NCBI GenBank assembly: GCA_003598975.1
Contig: QZIJ01000010.1
Location: 1-40,420, forward strand
Source: Anaerolineaceae bacterium
Lineage (GTDB): Bacteria > Chloroflexota > Anaerolineae > Anaerolineales > Villigracilaceae
Reading direction: 5' to 3'
Length of the DNA: 40,420 nucleotides
The notes beneath the pieces are model-generated. The model was not told where the DNA came from. It did not search any database and saw only the letters and a program-made list of their open reading frames with translations. Made by a program: the position numbers and the translations under genes. Position 1 is the first letter of the stretch; every line of letters starts with the position of its first letter. Below are positions 36,550-40,420 of this stretch, one piece after another.

Positions 36550-36651
36550 CGCCCGTGACTGGTCCTGCTCAACGGTTTACGCTGTAGGCACGGAGACCTG
36601 CGCAGTGCGGGTGAAAGTCCCGCCATAATCTACAGAAAGGAAGCACACGTC
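36550..36651 (+). promoter_or_regulatory. Structured 5' leader of rpsO, candidate S15 autoregulatory site
   Basis: The leader of about 100 nt has a closing helix CTGTAG (36582-36587) / CTACAG (36630-36635) enclosing a hairpin GCGGG (36607-36611) / CCCGC (36619-36623) and a second G/C-rich segment (36588-36606) that can fold. This gives a possible three-way junction just before AGGAAG and the ATG. Ribosomal protein S15 regulates its own message through junction-like leaders in several bacteria. The pairing is seen; the function is inferred. Confidence 0.5.
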
Positions 36652-36924
36652 ATGCCGCTCGATAAGGAAGTTAAGACCAAGGCGATTGAGGATTTTCATC
36701 GCCACGCGACCGACACAGGTTCACCCGAAGTACAGATCGCGATCCTGACGAATCGAATCACCCAGTTGACCGAGCACCTGCGCGCGAACAAACACGATGA
36801 ATCGTGCCGCCGCGGCCTGCTCCAAATGGTGGGACAGCGCCGAAGGTTGCTGGCCTACCTGCGCAAGACGGGGTATCCGCGTTACCTGGAAGTTACGGAA
36901 CGCCTGAACCTCCGCCGCAAGTAA
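36652..36924 (+). CDS. rpsO: 30S ribosomal protein S15
   Basis: S15 is a primary binder of 16S rRNA in the platform of the small subunit. The 90-residue length and sequence are typical: [15 protein letters not shown], then [32 protein letters not shown], and [18 protein letters not shown] precedes the ATG. The order rpsO-pnp is conserved in many bacteria. A 15-bp terminator separates the two genes here, so pnp may be expressed at a lower level by read-through. Confidence 0.98.
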   Translation: MPLDKEVKTKAIEDFHRHATDTGSPEVQIAILTNRITQLTEHLRANKHDESCRRGLLQMVGQRRRLLAYLRKTGYPRYLEVTERLNLRRK

Positions 36925-36933
36925 GTCGAAGTA

Positions 36934-36971
36934 AGACCCTAAAGGTCTACCAGACCTTTAGGGTCTTTGTT
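36934..36971 (+). terminator. rpsO terminator
   Basis: The 15-bp stem 36934-36948 / 36952-36966 (arm AGACCCTAAAGGTCT) has a 3-nt loop and is followed by TTTGTT. It is among the strongest hairpins in the window. Confidence 0.85.
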
Positions 36972-37058
36972 AACCGCCGCTCGTCAGGAATTGAATAGTG
37001 TTGGCAAGCCAATTGCCGCCGCTCTTCAGTCCCTGACATAAAGGCGGAAAGTTGATAG

Positions 37059-37096
37059 GGGCAGGGTTCACCTGCCCAAGGCGGGGAGCCCCCGCC
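37059..37096 (+). promoter_or_regulatory. Twin hairpins in the pnp leader
   Basis: GGGCAGG (37059-37065) pairs with CCTGCCC (37071-37077), and GGCGGGG (37080-37086) with CCCCGCC (37090-37096). The pnp SD CAGGAG follows within 5 nt. In E. coli a leader hairpin controls pnp through RNase III and PNPase; a similar role here is only a possibility. Confidence 0.55.
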
Positions 37097-37113
37097 CCAA
37101 CAGGAGAAAAAAA

Positions 37114-39363
37114 ATGAAACCTGAAACAAAACGTTACACAGCGACCGTCGGATCGCGCACCGTCACATTCGAGACGGGCAAACTGGCCGCGCAAGCAGGC
37201 GGCGCGGTGACCATCGCGCTCAACGACACCATCGTCTTCGCGGCCGCCACCATGGGCGGCGTGCGCGAAGGCATTGACTTTTTCCCCCTCCAGGTGGAAT
37301 ACGAAGAACGCCTCTACGCGGGCGGAAAAATCCCCGGTTCGTTCTTTCGACGGGAAGGCCGTCCTGGCACCGACGCCATTCTCACCGCCCGCCTGACCGA
37401 CCGTCCCCTGCGCCCACTCTTCCAACATGGAATGCGCAATGAAGTGCAGGTGATGATGTTCTCGCTCTCGTCTGACGGCGAAAATCCGCTGGACGTGCTG
37501 GCCATCAACGCCGCCTCCGCCGCGATCATGATTTCCGATATTCCATGGGGCGGACCTGTCGGCGCTGTCCGTGTGGCGCGCGTGGATGGACAGTTCATCG
37601 CCAACCCGACCTTCAAAGAAATGGACGCGTCCGACCTCGACCTTCGGCTGGCTGGCACCAAAGACGCCATCCTCATGGTGGAGTGCGCCGCGAACGAAGT
37701 CCCTGAAGATATCATGGCCGCCGCGCTCGATTTCGGTCACCAAGCCATTCAGCCGCTGGTGGAAGTGCAACTCAAGATGCAGGCCGAAGTTGGCAAACCC
37801 AAGCGCGAGCCGACTCTCAACACGCCAAACGCCGATTTGCAAAAGAAAGTTTTGGATCGCGTCAGCGCGGCGATGACCGACCTGCTCGACAAGCCCCTTT
37901 CCAAGAATGAATTCTACGGCGGGATGACGACCCTCAAGGATGAAATCGTCGCCGAATTTTGCACCGTCCCCGCGGGCGCGTCCGCGGCGGACTACCCGAC
38001 ACTGGCCTCCGTCCGAGAGGCGTTTGACCAGGCTGAGGGGACCATCGTCCGCGAGCGCATCCTCAGCCAGGGAAAACGTCCCGATGGCCGCGGTCCCGCG
38101 GACATCCGCCCGATCTGGTGCGAGGTGGGACTCTCCCCGCGCGCACACGGTTCTGGCATCTTCACCCGCGGCGAGACGCAAGTCCTCTCGCTCGCGACGC
38201 TTGGAACTTTGGGCGAGGCGCAGGAACTGGATAACCTCGGCCCCACCGACTCCAAACGCTACATGCACCACTACAACTTCCCACCGTTCAGCACGGGCGA
38301 GGTGAAGCCTCTTCGAGGCCAGAGCCGCCGCGAGGTCGGGCATGGAGCGCTGGCAGAACGCGCGCTCGAACCCGTCATCCCCGCGGAAGAGTCGTTCCCG
38401 TACACCCTGCGCGTCGTATCCGAAGTCCTGGCGTCGAACGGATCGTCCTCAATGGCCTCCGTCTGCGGATCCACACTGGCCTTGATGGATGCGGGCGTAC
38501 CGATCAAATCTCCCGTCGCTGGCGTGGCGATGGGACTCGTCACCGACGATTCTGGTCGTTACAAAATTCTCACCGACATTCAGGGCGCGGAAGATCACCT
38601 CGGCGACATGGATTTCAAAGTGGCTGGAACCGCCAAGGGCATCACCGCCCTGCAAATGGACATCAAGATATCTGGCCTGAGCGCGCAGATGATGAAAGAA
38701 GCGCTGGAGCAGGCGAACACGGCGCGCATGTCTATCATGGACAAGATGCTCGAAGTCATTGACCAGCCGCGCGCAGAGTTGAAACCGCACGCGCCGCGCA
38801 TCATCACCGTGAAAATCCCTGTGGAAAAGATCGGCGCGCTGATCGGCCCGGGTGGAAAGAACATCCGCGCGTTGCAGGAAGAGACGGGGACGAAGATTGA
38901 TGTGCAGGAAGACGGCACGGTCTACATCGCGTCCACCGAAGGCATTGGCGCGAAAGAGGCCGAGGAGCGCGTCAAATCGCTGGGCGAGAACGCGGTCATC
39001 GGCAACATTTACACGGGCAAGGTTGTCCGCATCGCGGACTTCGGCGCGTTCGTGGAGATTCTTCCCGGTGTGGACGGCCTCGTCCACATTTCGCAACTCG
39101 ATAGCGAACGCGTCAATAAAGTGGAGGATGTAGTCGGTATGGGCGATGAGATCACTGTGATGGTGACGAATATCGATCCTGCTGGCAAAATCCGTCTCTC
39201 GCGGCAGGCCGTGCTCGAAGGCTGGACAGCCGAGGAAGCGCGCGAGCGTGACAATGGTGGTGGAAGCCGCGGCCCGCGCCCGGGCGGAGGTCGGGGCGGG
39301 GACCGAGGCGACCGTCGCGGCGGTGATCGCGGCGGACGCGGCGGCGGCCGCGACCGTCGGTAA
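37114..39363 (+). CDS. pnp: Polyribonucleotide nucleotidyltransferase (PNPase)
   Basis: PNPase degrades RNA from the 3' end using phosphate, as a trimer. The 749 residues include two RNase PH-like domains ([22 protein letters not shown] and [22 protein letters not shown] in the first; [21 protein letters not shown] in the second), a KH domain ([20 protein letters not shown], about residues 573-592) and an S1 domain ([20 protein letters not shown]). The C-terminal tail of about 37 residues is almost entirely Gly, Arg and Asp, in RGG-like repeats, which may add RNA binding. CAGGAG lies before the ATG. A terminator with a GCGA tetraloop follows. Confidence 0.98.
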   Translation: MKPETKRYTATVGSRTVTFETGKLAAQAGGAVTIALNDTIVFAAATMGGVREGIDFFPLQVEYEERLYAGGKIPGSFFRREGRPGTDAILTARLTDRPLRPLFQHGMRNEVQVMMFSLSSDGENPLDVLAINAASAAIMISDIPWGGPVGAVRVARVDGQFIANPTFKEMDASDLDLRLAGTKDAILMVECAANEVPEDIMAAALDFGHQAIQPLVEVQLKMQAEVGKPKREPTLNTPNADLQKKVLDRVSAAMTDLLDKPLSKNEFYGGMTTLKDEIVAEFCTVPAGASAADYPTLASVREAFDQAEGTIVRERILSQGKRPDGRGPADIRPIWCEVGLSPRAHGSGIFTRGETQVLSLATLGTLGEAQELDNLGPTDSKRYMHHYNFPPFSTGEVKPLRGQSRREVGHGALAERALEPVIPAEESFPYTLRVVSEVLASNGSSSMASVCGSTLALMDAGVPIKSPVAGVAMGLVTDDSGRYKILTDIQGAEDHLGDMDFKVAGTAKGITALQMDIKISGLSAQMMKEALEQANTARMSIMDKMLEVIDQPRAELKPHAPRIITVKIPVEKIGALIGPGGKNIRALQEETGTKIDVQEDGTVYIASTEGIGAKEAEERVKSLGENAVIGNIYTGKVVRIADFGAFVEILPGVDGLVHISQLDSERVNKVEDVVGMGDEITVMVTNIDPAGKIRLSRQAVLEGWTAEEARERDNGGGSRGPRPGGGRGGDRGDRRGGDRGGRGGGRDRR

Positions 39364-39379
39364 CCGGGGATCAACAAGC

Positions 39380-39410
39380 AAGCGGACGGAGGCGACTTCG
39401 TCCGCTTTTT
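39380..39410 (+). terminator. pnp terminator
   Basis: AAGCGGACG (39380-39388) pairs with CGTCCGCTT (39399-39407). The stem extends through GAG/CTT to a GCGA tetraloop, followed by a T-run. Confidence 0.9.
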
Positions 39411-39430
39411 CGCGCTAAACTTCGCATCCC

Positions 39431-40420
39431 ATGATTTTGAAACTCACCTCTCTCTATCGCGAATATCCGCGGCAATACTGGCTGATGATCGCGGGCCTGG
39501 TACTCGCCACCGCGGGCGGGAGCATGATCTGGCCGTTCATGCTGATCTACGCCAGCGGAAAACTGAACCTGCCGCTCAGCACCGTGGCGGCGCTCATCTC
39601 CATCAACGCGGGGACGGGGCTGTTCTCATCCATCATCGCGGGGACGCTCGCCGACAAGATCGGCCGCAAGGTGGTGATGAACATCAGCCTGACGATGACG
39701 GGCATCGCCTACCTGCTCCTGATGCGCGCCGAAACGTATCCGCAATTTGTGGCCTTGATGGTGATGATCGGGCTGTCGAACCCGCTTTATCAGGTGGGAG
39801 CGGATGCCATGCTGGCCGACCTCATCCCATCCGAGAAGCGCACCGACGCGTACGCCATCAACCGCATCGCCGTCAACGCCTCGTTCGCGCTCGGACCCGC
39901 CGTCGGCGGCTTCCTCGCAACGCGTTCCTACGATCTCGCCTTTTACGCCGCCGCCACGGGGTTCCTCGCCTATTCCATCCTGCTCTTCTTCCTCGCGCGC
40001 GAAACACTGGATAAAACCGAACACCCAGCAACCGAGGCGAACGCCCCCCGCGGCGGCTATCTCACCGTCCTGCGCGACGCGAAATACATGGGGTTCGTTG
40101 TGCTCATCGGCCTCGGCCTGATCGCCCCTACCATGCTGTGGATTCTGATGCCCGTCTACGCCAAGACCAACTTCGGCTTACCCGAGGCGCTCTACGGCTG
40201 GATTCCCACCACGAACGCGGTCATGTGCGTCTTCGTGCAGTATTCCGTCACGCGCATCACGCGCAATTACCGCACGCTCCCCGTTGTGGCAGTCGGCATG
40301 TTGATCTACGCGCTGGGCGCGGGGTCGGTGGCGCTGATGACGGGCTTCTGGGGATTCTGGCTGAGCATGGTCATCCTGACCTTCGGCGAACTGACGCTCG
40401 TCCCCACCTCGAGCAAATAT
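39431..40420 (+). CDS. MFS transporter (runs off the window end)
   Basis: This is the first 330 residues of a major facilitator superfamily membrane transporter; the frame is open at the window end. About nine membrane segments are visible. The MFS motif A appears as [13 protein letters not shown] (about residues 69-81), and the second half of the N-terminal bundle has [20 protein letters not shown], as in drug-efflux-like members. A cytoplasmic loop with [15 protein letters not shown] separates the two bundles. No clear SD precedes the ATG, which lies 21 nt after the pnp terminator T-run. The substrate cannot be inferred. Confidence 0.88.
   Translation, partial: MILKLTSLYREYPRQYWLMIAGLVLATAGGSMIWPFMLIYASGKLNLPLSTVAALISINAGTGLFSSIIAGTLADKIGRKVVMNISLTMTGIAYLLLMRAETYPQFVALMVMIGLSNPLYQVGADAMLADLIPSEKRTDAYAINRIAVNASFALGPAVGGFLATRSYDLAFYAAATGFLAYSILLFFLARETLDKTEHPATEANAPRGGYLTVLRDAKYMGFVVLIGLGLIAPTMLWILMPVYAKTNFGLPEALYGWIPTTNAVMCVFVQYSVTRITRNYRTLPVVAVGMLIYALGAGSVALMTGFWGFWLSMVILTFGELTLVPTSSKY

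Noticed and set aside
36588..36624. Cobalamin-type riboswitch suggested by GGTGAAAGTCC-like sequence before rpsO
   Set aside because: Only a short match to the B12-box style is present. The rest of the conserved riboswitch core is missing and the downstream gene is ribosomal.
36970..38343. Minus-strand open frame (457 codons) opposite pnp
   Set aside because: It is a codon-usage shadow of pnp with no recognisable domain.
39300..39363. Frameshift at the PNPase C-terminus
   Set aside because: The Gly/Arg/Asp tail follows the S1 domain smoothly in frame and ends before a clean terminator. Such tails occur in other bacterial RNA-binding proteins.

Overview
The window looks like ordinary chromosome from a member of the Chloroflexota, most likely class Anaerolineae. 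The evidence is indirect: surface proteins with Thr/Pro linkers rich in TPTP motifs, lipoproteins with LAAC/LTAC lipoboxes, several GT-C type membrane glycosyltransferases, a mixture of SD-led and apparently leaderless genes, and high GC. No rRNA, tRNA, CRISPR array, prophage or insertion sequence was seen, and no stretch over 300 bases lacks a gene.

Layout. Positions 1-8.8 kb hold DNA repair and surface genes: the 5' part of uvrB behind a perfect GAAC-N4-GTTC SOS box, a TPTP-linker lipoprotein, a 696-aa GT-C-like membrane protein, mfd, pth and two small envelope genes. Degenerate 7-bp tandem repeats are scattered through this part, including inside mfd, at both ends of pth and in the membrane protein. 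Positions 8.9-16.9 kb hold a roadblock/LC7 protein, pyrG with a two-hairpin leader, a 1147-aa secreted repeat (propeller-like) protein, plsC and eno.

Positions 17.0-29.4 kb form a sugar-uptake island. A ROK repressor is followed by a MalK/MsmX-type ATPase, a solute-binding lipoprotein, MalF- and MalG-type permeases and a surface GH13 lipoprotein. A second set follows: a DUF4190-like small membrane protein on the other strand, a 717-aa protein joining a GT39-type glycosyltransferase to a MalF-type permease in one frame, a MalG-type permease overlapping it by 8 nt, and a cytosolic GH13 hydrolase. The second set has neither binding protein nor ATPase. The simplest model is that extracellular alpha-glucan is cut by the lipoprotein amylase, imported by one or both transporters powered by the single ATPase, and finished by the cytosolic GH13 enzyme.

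Positions 29.5-40.4 kb hold a 1067-aa polytopic protein with internal duplication, a class III sirtuin, a WD40/TolB-like lipoprotein, a REC-domain protein, dCMP deaminase, a plsY variant, the conserved rpsO-pnp pair with structured leaders, and the start of an MFS transporter.

The most unusual item is the GT39-permease fusion at 24901-27054. I know of no described function for this architecture, but I could not search for it. Other candidates are the pyrG and rpsO leaders, the heptamer repeats inside genes, and near-palindromic -10 elements in divergent promoters.
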